64,000 nucleotides of DNA from CALJXB01 sp965225935. Its GTDB lineage: Bacteria > Pseudomonadota > Alphaproteobacteria > Kiloniellales > JAKSDN01. The translations under genes were made by a program, and so were the position numbers. Positions 55,804 through 64,000 of the stretch are shown in pieces (position 1 is the stretch's first letter; every line of letters starts with the position of its first letter). The stretch lies in the NCBI GenBank assembly GCA_965225935.1, contig CBDDCC010000011.1:186001-250000 (forward strand). Direction: 5' to 3'. The notes under the pieces are model-generated. The model saw nothing but the letters and a program-made list of their open reading frames with translations, was not told the DNA's origin and did no database searches.

Positions 55804-56843
55804 CACGGCTTCCCAGGGTAGAGCAGGCAGGCGTCGCCATAGGAGAAGAAACGATAGCCCTCGGCGACGGCGTGTGCGTAGGCGGCCTTCATGCGCTCCG
55901 TCCCCGAGAAGGCGCAGACCAACATGAAGAGGGTGGAGCGCGGCAGGTGGAAGTTGGTGAGCAAGAGGTCCACGCTGCGGATCGGATCGCCCGGCAGGAT
56001 GAAGAGGTCGGTCTCACCGGCGAAGGGAGAGATCCGTCCTGTCTGGTCGTCCTTGGCGGCGCTTTCGAGCAGACGCAGGACCGTGGTGCCGACCGCGACG
56101 ATGCGGTGGCCGGCCGCGCGCGCGGCGTTGATGCGCGTGGCGGCGGCGGCGTCGATCTCGCCGATCTCGCTGTGCATGACGTGGTCGTGGGGATCCTCGG
56201 ACTTGACCGGCAGGAAGGTTCCGGCGCCGACGTGGAGGGTCACGGCGGTGCGCCCCACGCCGCGGGCCTCCAGCGCCGCCAGCAGCTCGGGGGTGAAATG
56301 GAGCCCGGCCGTGGGCGCGGCGACCGCGCCCTCGTGCGCGGCGAAGACCGTCTGGTAGTCGTCGCGGTCGTGGGGATCGGGGCCCTCGGCGCGTTTGATG
56401 TAGGGGGGAAGCGGCATGGCGCCGTGGCGCCTCAGCCGCTCCAGCAGCTCCGACTCCGAGCAGGCGAAGTCGAGCATCACTTCGCCGGCCTCGGTCTTCT
56501 CCCGGACCCGTGCCGCGAAGCCGGGTGCGAAGGCGATCTCGTCACCGGGGCGGAGCTTGCGGGCCGGCCGGGCGAAGGCCCGCCAAACGCCGGGCGCCAC
56601 GGCCTTGTGCAGAGTCGCCTCCACCTTCGCGTCGCCCCGCCGGCCGGCGAGTCGGGTCGGCAGCACCCGCGTGTCGTTCACCACCAGCAGGTCGCCCGGC
56701 CGCAGCAGCTCCGGCAGGTCCCGCACCTGCCGGTCCCGCAGCGTCTCGCCCACGACCAGCAGGCGGGCCGCGTCGCGCGGCGCGACCGGGTGCTGCGCGA
56801 TCAGTTCGGGCGGCAGCGGGAAGTCGAAGTCGTCCGTTCGCAT
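55803..56843 (-). CDS. queA: S-adenosylmethionine:tRNA ribosyltransferase-isomerase
   Basis: The 346-residue enzyme converts preQ1-tRNA to epoxyqueuosine-tRNA. It begins DDFDFPLPPELIAQHP, with LLVVNDTRVLPTRL, the central GAVAAPTAGLHFTPELL block, and VGTTVLRLLES near the end. It heads the queA-tgt-queG operon. Confidence 0.96.
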   Translation of the reverse strand: MRTDDFDFPLPPELIAQHPVAPRDAARLLVVGETLRDRQVRDLPELLRPGDLLVVNDTRVLPTRLAGRRGDAKVEATLHKAVAPGVWRAFARPARKLRPGDEIAFAPGFAARVREKTEAGEVMLDFACSESELLERLRRHGAMPLPPYIKRAEGPDPHDRDDYQTVFAAHEGAVAAPTAGLHFTPELLAALEARGVGRTAVTLHVGAGTFLPVKSEDPHDHVMHSEIGEIDAAAATRINAARAAGHRIVAVGTTVLRLLESAAKDDQTGRISPFAGETDLFILPGDPIRSVDLLLTNFHLPRSTLFMLVCAFSGTERMKAAYAHAVAEGYRFFSYGDACLLYPGKP

Positions 56844-56875
56844 GGCGACTGGTCATAACAGGTGATCGAGGCGCG

Positions 56876-57541
56876 CTAAACCGGCTCGCCCGCCCGCACG
56901 TCGTGGCGCAGGCCGACGCAGACCCGCGTCTCGGTCACGTCGCTGAGGAGATGGAAGGGCCGGTCCTCGCGGCCGGCGAAGCCGGGCGCGCGCATGAGCA
57001 GCAGGCTGCACGGCGGAATGTCGATCTCCCGGGCGCCGGCGCCGGTGCGCTCCTTGCTGACGAAGAAGCGCGCCCTGCCGGTCAGGGTGACGATGGCCAC
57101 CAGGTGCCGGTAGCGCACGTGGTCCCGGTGGGCGGTGATCCCCAGCGAGCCGGGGGCGTAGCGCTGCACCACCAGGTCGTTGAGGGGCGGCAGGACGGCG
57201 AGCGGCGGGTCCGCCATCTCGGCCAGCGCTCGGGCGACCAGCCTCTCCACCGCGGCGGCGCAGGCCTGGAAGGGACCGCCCGCCGGCACCGGCATGCAGA
57301 TCTCGAACTCCTGGCGCACGGCGCGCTCGCCCTCGCCGATGACGGGCCTGGCCTCGCGGTAGGGCAAGCCGGCGCTGGCCGCGAGCAGCAGCGCGCAGGC
57401 GGACTCGGAAAGCAGCTCAAGCGAGACGGCATCCTCCTCGCCCAGGCGCCCGAGCGCGTCGGCGACCTGCCTTGGCGTCGCGACCAAATGGGGATCGAGG
57501 GGGGCCGGCGGCGCGGGGCCCGCGCGCAGGGCCGCGCTCAT
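56876..57541 (-). CDS. 2OG-Fe(II) oxygenase-like protein
   Basis: The 221-residue protein has the pattern GITAHRDHVRYRHLVAIVTLTG, where His and Asp of HxD can bind iron. The later IPPCSLLLMRAPGF and RPFHLLSDV may supply the distal His, and the Arg in TRVCVGLRHD could bind 2-oxoglutarate. The fold resembles AlkB-like/dioxygenase proteins, but the substrate is unknown. The ATG at 57541 overlaps the stop of the upstream nuclease-like gene (ATGA). Confidence 0.65.
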   Translation of the reverse strand: MSAALRAGPAPPAPLDPHLVATPRQVADALGRLGEEDAVSLELLSESACALLLAASAGLPYREARPVIGEGERAVRQEFEICMPVPAGGPFQACAAAVERLVARALAEMADPPLAVLPPLNDLVVQRYAPGSLGITAHRDHVRYRHLVAIVTLTGRARFFVSKERTGAGAREIDIPPCSLLLMRAPGFAGREDRPFHLLSDVTETRVCVGLRHDVRAGEPV

Positions 57542-58062
57542 TCCGTCTCTTCCGGCAAGCGCTCGCCGGCGCGCCAGGCCCAGGGTGCGACGAAACGCCC
57601 GCGCCACAGGCCGCGCCCGGCCTCGCGGGCGCCGACCTCGACAGCGCGGTAGCGTGGCGGCGCCAAGTCCAGGGTCATCGCCCAGCCGGTGTAGGCCATG
57701 CCCTCGGACAGGTCGTAGCCGTCCGCGGTGCAGCGGGCGAGGGTTGTCTCGCCGGGGCCCGGACCGAGCGGCCGGCAGATCACTTCGGCGCCGGCCATCA
57801 AGTCGAGCAACGCGGTGCGCGCGACCGCGCCGCAGTCGTAAAGCCGGCTGCCGCGCCAGCAACGCTGCTCCAGGTCGGGCGCATCCACGCCGTCGAGCCG
57901 CAGTCGTTCTCCTTGCAGCAACAGCGTGTCGCCGTCCAGCGCCTGGGGCGTGCCGCGCAGGTCGCCGGCGGCCAAGGTCGTGGCGGCCAGAATCGTGGCG
58001 ACGAAACACGCGGCGGCCAGGGCAGCGGAGGCCGCAAGAGGCTTTCTACTCGTCCAGGCCAT
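57538..58062 (-). CDS. Secreted thermonuclease-like (SNase) protein
   Basis: The 174-residue protein has a signal peptide (ASAALAAACFVATILAATTLAAG) and an SNase-type beta-barrel: ALDGDTLLLQGERLRLDGVDAPDLEQRC and AREAGRGLWRG. The usual Arg-Leu-xGxDAPE pattern is present as RLDGVDAPDL. It is probably a periplasmic nuclease or a nuclease-derived protein; whether it is active is uncertain. Confidence 0.75.
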   Translation of the reverse strand: MAWTSRKPLAASAALAAACFVATILAATTLAAGDLRGTPQALDGDTLLLQGERLRLDGVDAPDLEQRCWRGSRLYDCGAVARTALLDLMAGAEVICRPLGPGPGETTLARCTADGYDLSEGMAYTGWAMTLDLAPPRYRAVEVGAREAGRGLWRGRFVAPWAWRAGERLPEETE

Positions 58063-58135
58063 CGCTGCAGGGCAAGAGATCGAAGCCGTGGTCCGGTGGT
58101 CGTCAACTCCGGCCGAAACGCCGGAGTTCTCTAGC

Positions 58136-58549
58136 TTATGTTTCGCTTCTGGCCACCGATCTTACAAGATCAATCAACTTTCGCCTGAGACCCGAGTCGA
58201 TGATCTGGTAGTAGGCGGTGACCAGGTCCCGGGTTTCTCGGTCGCTCGGATGGCTTTGCTCGGCCTCGTCGGGCGCGGTCGGCGATCGGTCGCTCTCCTC
58301 CGGCGGCGGATCGGCAAAGAAATACTCGACCGGCACGCCGAGCGCCTTGGCAAGCTGGTAGAGCCGGCTCGCCACGATGCGGTTGGCGCCGCGCTCGTAT
58401 TTCTGGATCTGCTGAAAGGTCACGCCGACGGCGGCGGCAAGCTCGATCTGGCTCAATCCCAGTTCGGTCCGGCGCTCGCGCAGACGTCGCCCGACGTGCC
58501 GGTCGATGGCCCGCCGCGGTTCGCCTCTGGTCGATGGTGACCGGGACAT
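58136..58549 (-). CDS. XRE-family helix-turn-helix regulator
   Basis: From the ATG at 58549 the protein is 137 residues, with an HTH_XRE domain at about residues 18-75 (VGRRLRERRTELGLSQIELAAAVGVTFQQIQKYERGANRI, here given by its ends). An acidic linker and a helical tail follow (LVTAYYQIIDSGLRRKLIDLV). This is a common alphaproteobacterial type; targets unknown. A purine-rich GGGGGAGC precedes the chosen ATG. The frame continues to 58642 but that part is AT-rich promoter DNA. Confidence 0.83.
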   Translation of the reverse strand: MSRSPSTRGEPRRAIDRHVGRRLRERRTELGLSQIELAAAVGVTFQQIQKYERGANRIVASRLYQLAKALGVPVEYFFADPPPEESDRSPTAPDEAEQSHPSDRETRDLVTAYYQIIDSGLRRKLIDLVRSVARSET

Positions 58550-58903
58550 GCTCCCCCGAAAAACGCTGCAAGAACATCCGCTTTCTAGCGCAGGATTCCG
58601 ACGCTTTGCAATCAAGTAGTGTATAGTGATATATTTATACAATCTTAACGATAGAAAATCCAGACAACTTACTCGCCTCCTGCGTTTCGCGGGCGCTGGC
58701 GGTGGGGCGGACTTTCGGCGGCGCCGGGAATGCGGTGCCGGGAATGCAGCGCCAGGAACGCTGTGCGGTCCGTTCGCGAACCGCGGCTAGCCGCTTTCGG
58801 CCTCTGCTCTTTGGTGGTAGGCAGGTTTTCGTGGCGAGACCGGCGCGGAGCCGCGGGCCAGGGCGATCCTTCGGGGCCCGCCCGCCACGCCGAGAGGCGG
58901 ACC
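58550..58903. other. Divergent region between the XRE regulator and the glycerophosphodiesterase gene
   Basis: No gene is supported in these 354 bp. An AT-rich patch (58612-58668) contains the inverted repeat TGTATA-N10-TATACA (58620-58641), a possible XRE operator. The right half is GC-rich, with a short direct repeat GTGCCGGGAATGC near 58720-58745 and nothing else notable. Confidence 0.45.
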
Positions 58904-59725
58904 ATGAGCGACATCGGCGATTCCGGCGAAAGCGACGCGGCAGAAGGGGGAAAGGTAAGACCCGCGCGCTTCGCCTTTCTCGACCATCCCGGGCCGCTCG
59001 CCTTCGCCCACCGCGGCGGCGGCAAGGAGCAGCCCGAGAACAGCATGGCGGCCTTCGCCCACGCGGTCGGGCTGGGCTTCCGCTACGTGGAGACCGACGT
59101 GCGCGCCACCCGGGACGGCGTGCTGGTGGCCTTCCACGATGCGCATCTGGACGCCACCACGGACGGCCGGGGCGAGGTGGCGCGCCTCACCTGGGACGAG
59201 GTGCGCCGGGCGCGCGTCGCCGGTCGCGAGCCCGTGGCGCGCTTCGACGAGCTGCTGGGTACCTGGCCGGACCTGCGGATCAACGTGGACCCCAAGAGCG
59301 ACGATGCGGTAGAGCCTCTGGCCGAGGCCATAGGCCGCGCCGGCGCGCTGGAGCGGGTTTGCGTCGGCTCCTTCTCCAGTGCGCGCATTGCCCGCTTGCG
59401 CCGGATGCTGGGGCCCGGCCTCTGCACCTCCCTCGGCCCGCTCGGGGTCGCCCGCCTGCGGCTCGGCAGCGTAGGCCTCCCGGCCGGCAGCCGCTTCGCC
59501 GAAGGCGCGGCCCAGGTCGCCACCCACCACTACGGCCTGCCGATTGTGGACCGGCCCTTCCTGAAGGCGGCGCGCCGCCGCGAGCTGCAGGTCCACGTCT
59601 GGACAATCGACCGGGAGCCGGAGATGGAGCGCTTGCTCGCGCTCGGCATCGACGGGATCATGTCCGGGCGCCCGAGCCTCCTAAAGGAGGTCCTGCAGCG
59701 GCGCGGCGACTGGCACGACGGCTAG
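58904..59725 (+). CDS. Glycerophosphodiester phosphodiesterase
   Basis: The 273-residue protein has the GDPD signature: AFAHRGGGKEQPENSMAAF with catalytic His and metal-binding Glu, YVETDVRATRDGVLVAFHDAHLDATTDG, and a late QVHVWTIDRE. It hydrolyses glycerophosphodiesters or related lysophospholipids. Without a signal peptide it should be cytosolic. The ATG at 58904 is preceded by GAGAGG; the frame is open farther upstream but unlike the family. Confidence 0.9.
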   Translation: MSDIGDSGESDAAEGGKVRPARFAFLDHPGPLAFAHRGGGKEQPENSMAAFAHAVGLGFRYVETDVRATRDGVLVAFHDAHLDATTDGRGEVARLTWDEVRRARVAGREPVARFDELLGTWPDLRINVDPKSDDAVEPLAEAIGRAGALERVCVGSFSSARIARLRRMLGPGLCTSLGPLGVARLRLGSVGLPAGSRFAEGAAQVATHHYGLPIVDRPFLKAARRRELQVHVWTIDREPEMERLLALGIDGIMSGRPSLLKEVLQRRGDWHDG

Positions 59726-59755
59726 GCGCTGGGGCCAAGAATAGGAAACGATGCG

Positions 59756-60148
59756 ATGATGCGCCTGTGGCTCTGCGCGGGAGCGGCGAACGGTTTCGTC
59801 GCCGTGGCGATGGGCGCTTTCGCGGCCCACGGCTCCGGCGCGCATCTGAGCGAAGCGGCTCTCGCCTGGATCGAGACCGCCCGGGACTACGGGATGGTCC
59901 ACGCCCTGGCGTTGCTCGCGGTGGCCGCGCTCTCGGCCCGCGCGCCGGCCGGGCGCTGGCTGGCGCTGGCAGGCTGGGCCTTTCTGGCGGGGACCCTGCT
60001 GTTCTCCGGCGGCCTCTACCTCATGGCGCTCGCCGGCCTCGGCAGTCTGGGCCCTGTGGTCCCCGCGGGCGGCATCGCCTATCTGATCGGCTGGGCGGCC
60101 CTCCTGGTCCACGGTCTCCTCGGCCGCACGGCTTCCCCGCCGGCCTGA
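59756..60148 (+). CDS. DUF423 membrane protein (YgdD-like)
   Basis: The 130-residue protein has four hydrophobic segments and the family's AMGAFAAHG opening, YGMVHALALLAVAAL and LFSGGLYLMAL. The family is widespread; the function is unknown. It is 30 bp downstream of the glycerophosphodiesterase gene. Confidence 0.85.
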   Translation: MMRLWLCAGAANGFVAVAMGAFAAHGSGAHLSEAALAWIETARDYGMVHALALLAVAALSARAPAGRWLALAGWAFLAGTLLFSGGLYLMALAGLGSLGPVVPAGGIAYLIGWAALLVHGLLGRTASPPA

Positions 60149-60192
60149 GCACCGATAGGATCGTCGACACCGCAAGCGGAAGGGAAGGCGCC

Positions 60193-60420
60193 ATGGCCGA
60201 CAAGAGTCTCGACACCAAGGGGCTGCGCTGCCCGCTGCCGGTGCTGAAGGCGCGGCGCGCCATGAAGGACATGAAACCCGGCCAGGTGATAGAGGTCGAG
60301 GCGACGGATCCCGACTCCCTGCAGGACTTCAAGGCCTTCTGCGAGACCACGGGGCACGAGCTGCTGGCGGCCCGGGAGGAAGGGGAGGTCTTCGTCTTCG
60401 AGATCAGGAAGGCGGGCTAG
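60193..60420 (+). CDS. TusA-family sulfurtransferase
   Basis: The 75-residue protein has the sulfur-carrier signature LRCPLPVLKARRAM with the reactive Cys13 in CPxP, and the TusA-like ending HELLAAREEGEVFVFEIRKA. It relays persulfide sulfur, possibly for tRNA thiolation or other sulfur transfer. AGGGAAGG precedes the ATG. Confidence 0.92.
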   Translation: MADKSLDTKGLRCPLPVLKARRAMKDMKPGQVIEVEATDPDSLQDFKAFCETTGHELLAAREEGEVFVFEIRKAG

Positions 60421-60536
60421 GGTCGGCGCGGCCTCCGGCGGCAGGCGCTCTTTCCCCTCATCTGTAGTACAATAGGTGTGCTGCTGTTTGGGCAGCGCCA
60501 TTTCGCGCGCGGTTATTGCTGCTGAGGATCTTATTC

Positions 60537-61070
60537 ATGCGGTGCGGCCACCGGTTACTTCTTTGCTTTGCGCTTTACCTTTTCGCTGCGGCCGGTCCGG
60601 CGGCTGCCGGCGGCAGTCTAGAGCCCTTCTTGGGCGACTGGACCGGGATCGCGATCACCGAGAATGTGGGGGAGACCGCGGGCGATCAGTCCGACTACAC
60701 GCTCCGCGACCTGGACGTCAGCATCGCCGAGACCGCCGAGGGCCTGGAGCTCACCTGGACCACCCACTTTCGCGGAAACGGCTCGCGTAAGAAGAAGACA
60801 GCCACCATCGCCCTGACCAAAACGGCGCCCGGCGTCTTCCGGCAGGACGGGACGGGCGATGTGCTGGCGGGCGACAGCGCGGTCTGGGCCCGGGTCGAGG
60901 GGCGGAGTCTGGTGGTCTATCTGCTGGAGGTCGACCCCAAGGGTGTCTATCACCTGTCCCGCTACGAGCGGCGGGTCCTGTCCGGCGGCGGCATGGTCCT
61001 GAGCTTCAAGCGCGTGCAGGACGGCAAGACGACCCGGCTGGTCACGGGGGAGTTGGTGCGGCTGCGTTGA
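60537..61070 (+). CDS. Secreted protein of unknown function
   Basis: The 177-residue protein has a signal peptide (LLLCFALYLFAAAGPAAAGG). A mature domain follows with LEPFLGDWTGIAITENV and many beta-strand-like segments, suggesting a small periplasmic beta-barrel. No family recognised. The ATG at 60537 is preferred over a TTG at 60516. Confidence 0.65.
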   Translation: MRCGHRLLLCFALYLFAAAGPAAAGGSLEPFLGDWTGIAITENVGETAGDQSDYTLRDLDVSIAETAEGLELTWTTHFRGNGSRKKKTATIALTKTAPGVFRQDGTGDVLAGDSAVWARVEGRSLVVYLLEVDPKGVYHLSRYERRVLSGGGMVLSFKRVQDGKTTRLVTGELVRLR

Positions 61071-61117
61071 GCGGGCGCTTGCCGACCCAAGGTCTCGCGT
61101 TCCCTTCGCCTATTGCG

Positions 61118-64000
61118 CTACTCGCCGGGCGCCGGCAGCCGCGGCTCGCTTGAAATGGCCTCTGCGGGCTCGGAGGGCGGCGCGGCCGCGCGCTCGCGCT
61201 CCAGCAAGCGGACCAGCAGCGACAGCATGGGCGGGATGATCAGCAGCGTCAGCACGGCCGAGAGCGAGAGGCCGCCCACCACCACCGAGCCGAGGCCGCG
61301 GTAGAGCTCGGAGCCCGCGCCCGGGAACAGCACCAGCGGCAGCATGCCGGCGACGCTGGTGAGCGTCGACATGAAGATCGGACGGATGCGGTCGCGGGTC
61401 GCCGCCAGGATCGCGTCGTCCGGGCGCAGGTCCTCCTCGCGCATGTGGAACAGGGTCTGGTGGACCAGCAGGATCGCATTGTTGACCACGATGCCGATCA
61501 GGATGACGAAGCCGAGAAGGGTCAGCATGTCGAGCGGCTGGAAGTGGTGCTGGTTCAGCACCACCAGCCCGCCGACGCCGCCGGCCGCGGCCAGGGGCAC
61601 CGAGAGCAGGATGATGAGCGGATAAAGGAAGCTCTCGAACAGCACGGCCATCACCAGATAGACGATGGCGAGCGCCAGCAGAAGCTCCAGCAGCATCGCA
61701 TGCCAGGTCTCCGACAACTTGTCGGCGGTCCCCGCGAGGCGCATGCGCACGCCCGGCGGCAGGCCCTCGGCCTGGAGCGGATCGATCACTTGGGACTGCA
61801 GGGTTTCGATGGCGGCTTCCAAGGGGATGTCCGGCGCCGGGCGGATCTCCAGGGTGACTGTGCGGAAGCGCTCGCGGTGGCGGATCTCGGTCGGGCCGGC
61901 GGTCATCAACACCTCGGCGAGCGAGCTGGCCGGGATGATCATGCCCGAGGAGGTCACCACCGGCAGGGCGGCGATGCCCTGGGTCTCGATCACGTTGCTC
62001 TCGGGTCCCTGCAGGGTCAGGTCCATGCGGTTGCTGCCGACGGTCACCTCGGCGACCCGCAAGCCGTCGTTGAAGGCGTCCAGGGTCTCGCCCAGCTCGC
62101 GGGCGGTGACGCCGTTGTCGGCCAGCTTGGTGCGGTCGGGAAAGACCCGCACCTCCGGCGCCCCCAGCTCGAGGCCTGGGTTGGGGCGCAGCTGGTTGCC
62201 GGCCTCGAGCGGCATGGCCTGGACGACCCGGCGCACGGCGCGCTGGGCCACCTCGATCACCTGCTCCAGCTCGTTGCCGGAAATGTCCAGGTCGATCTTG
62301 CGGCCGCCGCCGATGCCGCGCCCGAAGATCGAGGGCTGGTTGATGAAGCCGAAGGTGCCCGGCTCACGGAACACCGGCTCGCGCAGCACCTCGATCAGCT
62401 CGCCGGCCCGCTGCGGCTCTTCGGAGATGGCGCCGAGGAAGGTGCTGGCGCGGGTGGCGACGAAGAAGAAGCGTTTGATTTTGGGCGGCTCGCCCGGCGC
62501 CGCGTCCGGCCCGGAGACGATCGACCAATGGGGCCGGATCTCGCCTTCGATGCCCTCGGCGATCTCGGTCATGGTGTCCAGGTTGTAGCCCGGCGGCGGG
62601 ATGATGATGCCGAACACCAGGTTGCGGTTGCCTTCCGGCAGGTACTCCAGCTTGGGCAGGTAGCGCCAGGCCGCGACCGTGGCGGCGGCGACCACCAGCA
62701 CGACCACCGCCAGGGCCAGTGTCCGGCTGCGCACAACGGCCCGGGCGAAGGCCATGATGACGCGCACGAAGAGCCGCGCCAGGCCGTCGAGGCCGGGCAG
62801 GGGCAGGCGCTTCACGGCTTCCGGTGTCCCGTCCGCCGACGCGCTCCGCCGGCCGCTCCAGAGGAAGCGGGCCAGGGCCGGGATCACCGTGATGGAGACG
62901 ATGAGGGAAAGCAGAACCGAGACCGAGATCGCGACCGCGATGTCGCGGAACAGCTGCCCCACCTCGAGCTCCATCACCAGGATCGGAATGAAGACCATGA
63001 CCGTGGTGAGCGCCGAGACCATGACCGCGCCCCAGACCTGGCGCGCGCCCTCGTAGGCGGCCTCCCGGATCGGCCGCCCGGCCTCACGCAGCCGATAGAT
63101 GTTCTCCAGCACCACGATGGCGGCGTCCACCACCATGCCGACGGCGAACGCGAGACCCGCCAGGGAGATCACGTTGATCGACCGCCCGAGGGCCGCCATC
63201 GCCACGAAGGCGCCGATGACGGACACCGGAATGGCGATCGAGATCACGAAGGTGGCGCGCAGCGAGCGCAGGAAGAGCAGCAGGATCAGCGCCGCCAGCG
63301 AGCCGCCGACCCAGATGTTCTGGCGCACCAGCGCGATGGCGGAATGGATGTAGACCGTCTCGTCATAGACCTGGGTCAGCTTCAGGCGGGCCGCGGGCAC
63401 GATCGAGTCGTTCAGCTCCTCGACCGCCTCGGCGATGCCCTCCATGGTCTCGATCACGTTGGCGCCGGTCTCGCGGACCGCGTTGAAGGCGATCGCCGAC
63501 TCACCCTGGACGCGGATGTGGGAGGTCGGCTCCTTGTAGCCGAAGTCGACGCTCGCCACGTCGTTCACCGTTACCCGCGCCAGGCGCCCGGTCTCGGGAT
63601 CGTCGTAGGAGCGCAGGACCACCTTGCCGATGTCGTCCAGCCGGTTCAGCTCGCCCTCGGTGCGCACCACGTAGCGGCGCTTGCCCTCGTCCACGTCGCC
63701 GGCCGAGAGCGAGGCGTTGGCCGCCCGGAGCGCCTGGGTCACCTCGCTGACCGTCAGGCCGTAGCGGGCGAGCAGCTGGGGCAGCACGGTCACCTGGATT
63801 TCCCGCTCGCTGCTGCCGTAGACGTTGACGCGGCTGACCCCGGCGACCCGCTCGATGCGGTCCTTGATGATGTCCTCGACGAAGTCGCCGAACTCGTGCA
63901 CCGGCCGCTCGTTGCCCTCCTGGCGACGTACGATGAACCAGGCGATCGGGCTGTCCTCGCTGCCGGCGGTGTCCAGGCTCGGCTCGTCGGCCTCGTCCGG
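61118..64000 (-). CDS. RND efflux transporter permease (5' end outside window)
   Basis: The frame is open to the window end (...AWFIVRRQEGNERPVHEF...), so the N-terminus with the first membrane helix is missing. It has the AcrB/MdtB-like pattern: periplasmic porter segments, a helix bundle with SLAGLAFAVGMVVDAAIVVLENI carrying the proton-relay Asp, and a second bundle ending with TLLGFVILIGIVVNNAILLVHQTLF. A full-length pump is about 1030-1050 residues; about 960 codons are visible. It exports hydrophobic or amphiphilic compounds; membrane-fusion and outer-membrane partners would be upstream of the window's right edge. Confidence 0.92.
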   Translation of the reverse strand, partial: PDEADEPSLDTAGSEDSPIAWFIVRRQEGNERPVHEFGDFVEDIIKDRIERVAGVSRVNVYGSSEREIQVTVLPQLLARYGLTVSEVTQALRAANASLSAGDVDEGKRRYVVRTEGELNRLDDIGKVVLRSYDDPETGRLARVTVNDVASVDFGYKEPTSHIRVQGESAIAFNAVRETGANVIETMEGIAEAVEELNDSIVPAARLKLTQVYDETVYIHSAIALVRQNIWVGGSLAALILLLFLRSLRATFVISIAIPVSVIGAFVAMAALGRSINVISLAGLAFAVGMVVDAAIVVLENIYRLREAGRPIREAAYEGARQVWGAVMVSALTTVMVFIPILVMELEVGQLFRDIAVAISVSVLLSLIVSITVIPALARFLWSGRRSASADGTPEAVKRLPLPGLDGLARLFVRVIMAFARAVVRSRTLALAVVVLVVAAATVAAWRYLPKLEYLPEGNRNLVFGIIIPPPGYNLDTMTEIAEGIEGEIRPHWSIVSGPDAAPGEPPKIKRFFFVATRASTFLGAISEEPQRAGELIEVLREPVFREPGTFGFINQPSIFGRGIGGGRKIDLDISGNELEQVIEVAQRAVRRVVQAMPLEAGNQLRPNPGLELGAPEVRVFPDRTKLADNGVTARELGETLDAFNDGLRVAEVTVGSNRMDLTLQGPESNVIETQGIAALPVVTSSGMIIPASSLAEVLMTAGPTEIRHRERFRTVTLEIRPAPDIPLEAAIETLQSQVIDPLQAEGLPPGVRMRLAGTADKLSETWHAMLLELLLALAIVYLVMAVLFESFLYPLIILLSVPLAAAGGVGGLVVLNQHHFQPLDMLTLLGFVILIGIVVNNAILLVHQTLFHMREEDLRPDDAILAATRDRIRPIFMSTLTSVAGMLPLVLFPGAGSELYRGLGSVVVGGLSLSAVLTLLIIPPMLSLLVRLLERERAAAPPSEPAEAISSEPRLPAPGE

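Overview
The window is high-GC DNA from an alphaproteobacterium, most likely a marine or saline member of the Rhodospirillales in the broad sense (inference). The indicators are the alphaproteobacterial sulfate-assimilation order cysG-DUF2849-cysI-DUF934-cysH, a class II citrate synthase, BetI-like TetR regulators, the SpoVR/DUF444/PrkA stress triad and the general gene style. I see no rRNA, tRNA, CRISPR array, phage or transposase gene. Genes are tightly packed, often with ATGA overlaps.

Layout. 1-9.4 kb holds mixed housekeeping and accessory genes: a lipid A type acyltransferase cut by the window edge, an ArsI/CadI-like VOC protein, a GFA protein, an SDR with a degenerate active site, Pcm, an EamA transporter, a methyltransferase, an MFS transporter, an AraC regulator, a HAD dehalogenase and two decayed methyltransferase remnants. 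9.5-14.4 kb is the minus-strand cluster PrkA kinase, DUF444/YeaH, SpoVR. 14.9-29.7 kb is a catabolic region. On its left edge is a TetR repressor fused in frame to a Rieske oxygenase. In the middle is a six-gene minus-strand run: GSA-type aminotransferase, two PYROXD2/CrtI-like FAD oxidoreductases, a GcvT-like folate protein, an ADP-forming acyl-CoA synthetase and a class III aminotransferase. On the right is a divergent BetI-like regulator with an acyl-CoA dehydrogenase. 31-38.5 kb is a fatty-acid beta-oxidation set (fadD, thiolase, fadN-type HAD/ECH fusion, fadE), followed by convergent gltA and acnA.

43-46 kb holds an EamA transporter, a PilZ protein and two paralogous cell wall hydrolases, then an unusual 590-bp AT-rich and hairpin-rich non-coding stretch. 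46.6-51.7 kb is the assimilatory sulfate/sulfite reduction cluster. 51.7-64 kb carries AlgH, a lipoprotein, an AhpD-like protein, the queuosine genes queA-tgt-queG, a 2OG oxygenase with a secreted nuclease-like protein, an XRE regulator, a glycerophosphodiesterase, DUF423, TusA, a secreted unknown and the start of an RND efflux pump.

Three copies of a 273-285 bp palindromic element (884-1167, 38482-38754, 50636-50920) are the only mobile-like DNA. They have near-perfect terminal inverted repeats ending in CTAG and a 16-bp internal inverted repeat. Two of them sit exactly on the stop codon of the upstream gene. The best candidate for an undescribed system is the 14.9-29.7 kb region. Its TetR-Rieske fusion has a palindrome inside its own promoter, and it is coupled to an apparently BetI-type-regulated operon that looks built to demethylate, deaminate and activate a methylated amine or betaine-like substrate. 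The substrate is not determined by the sequence.
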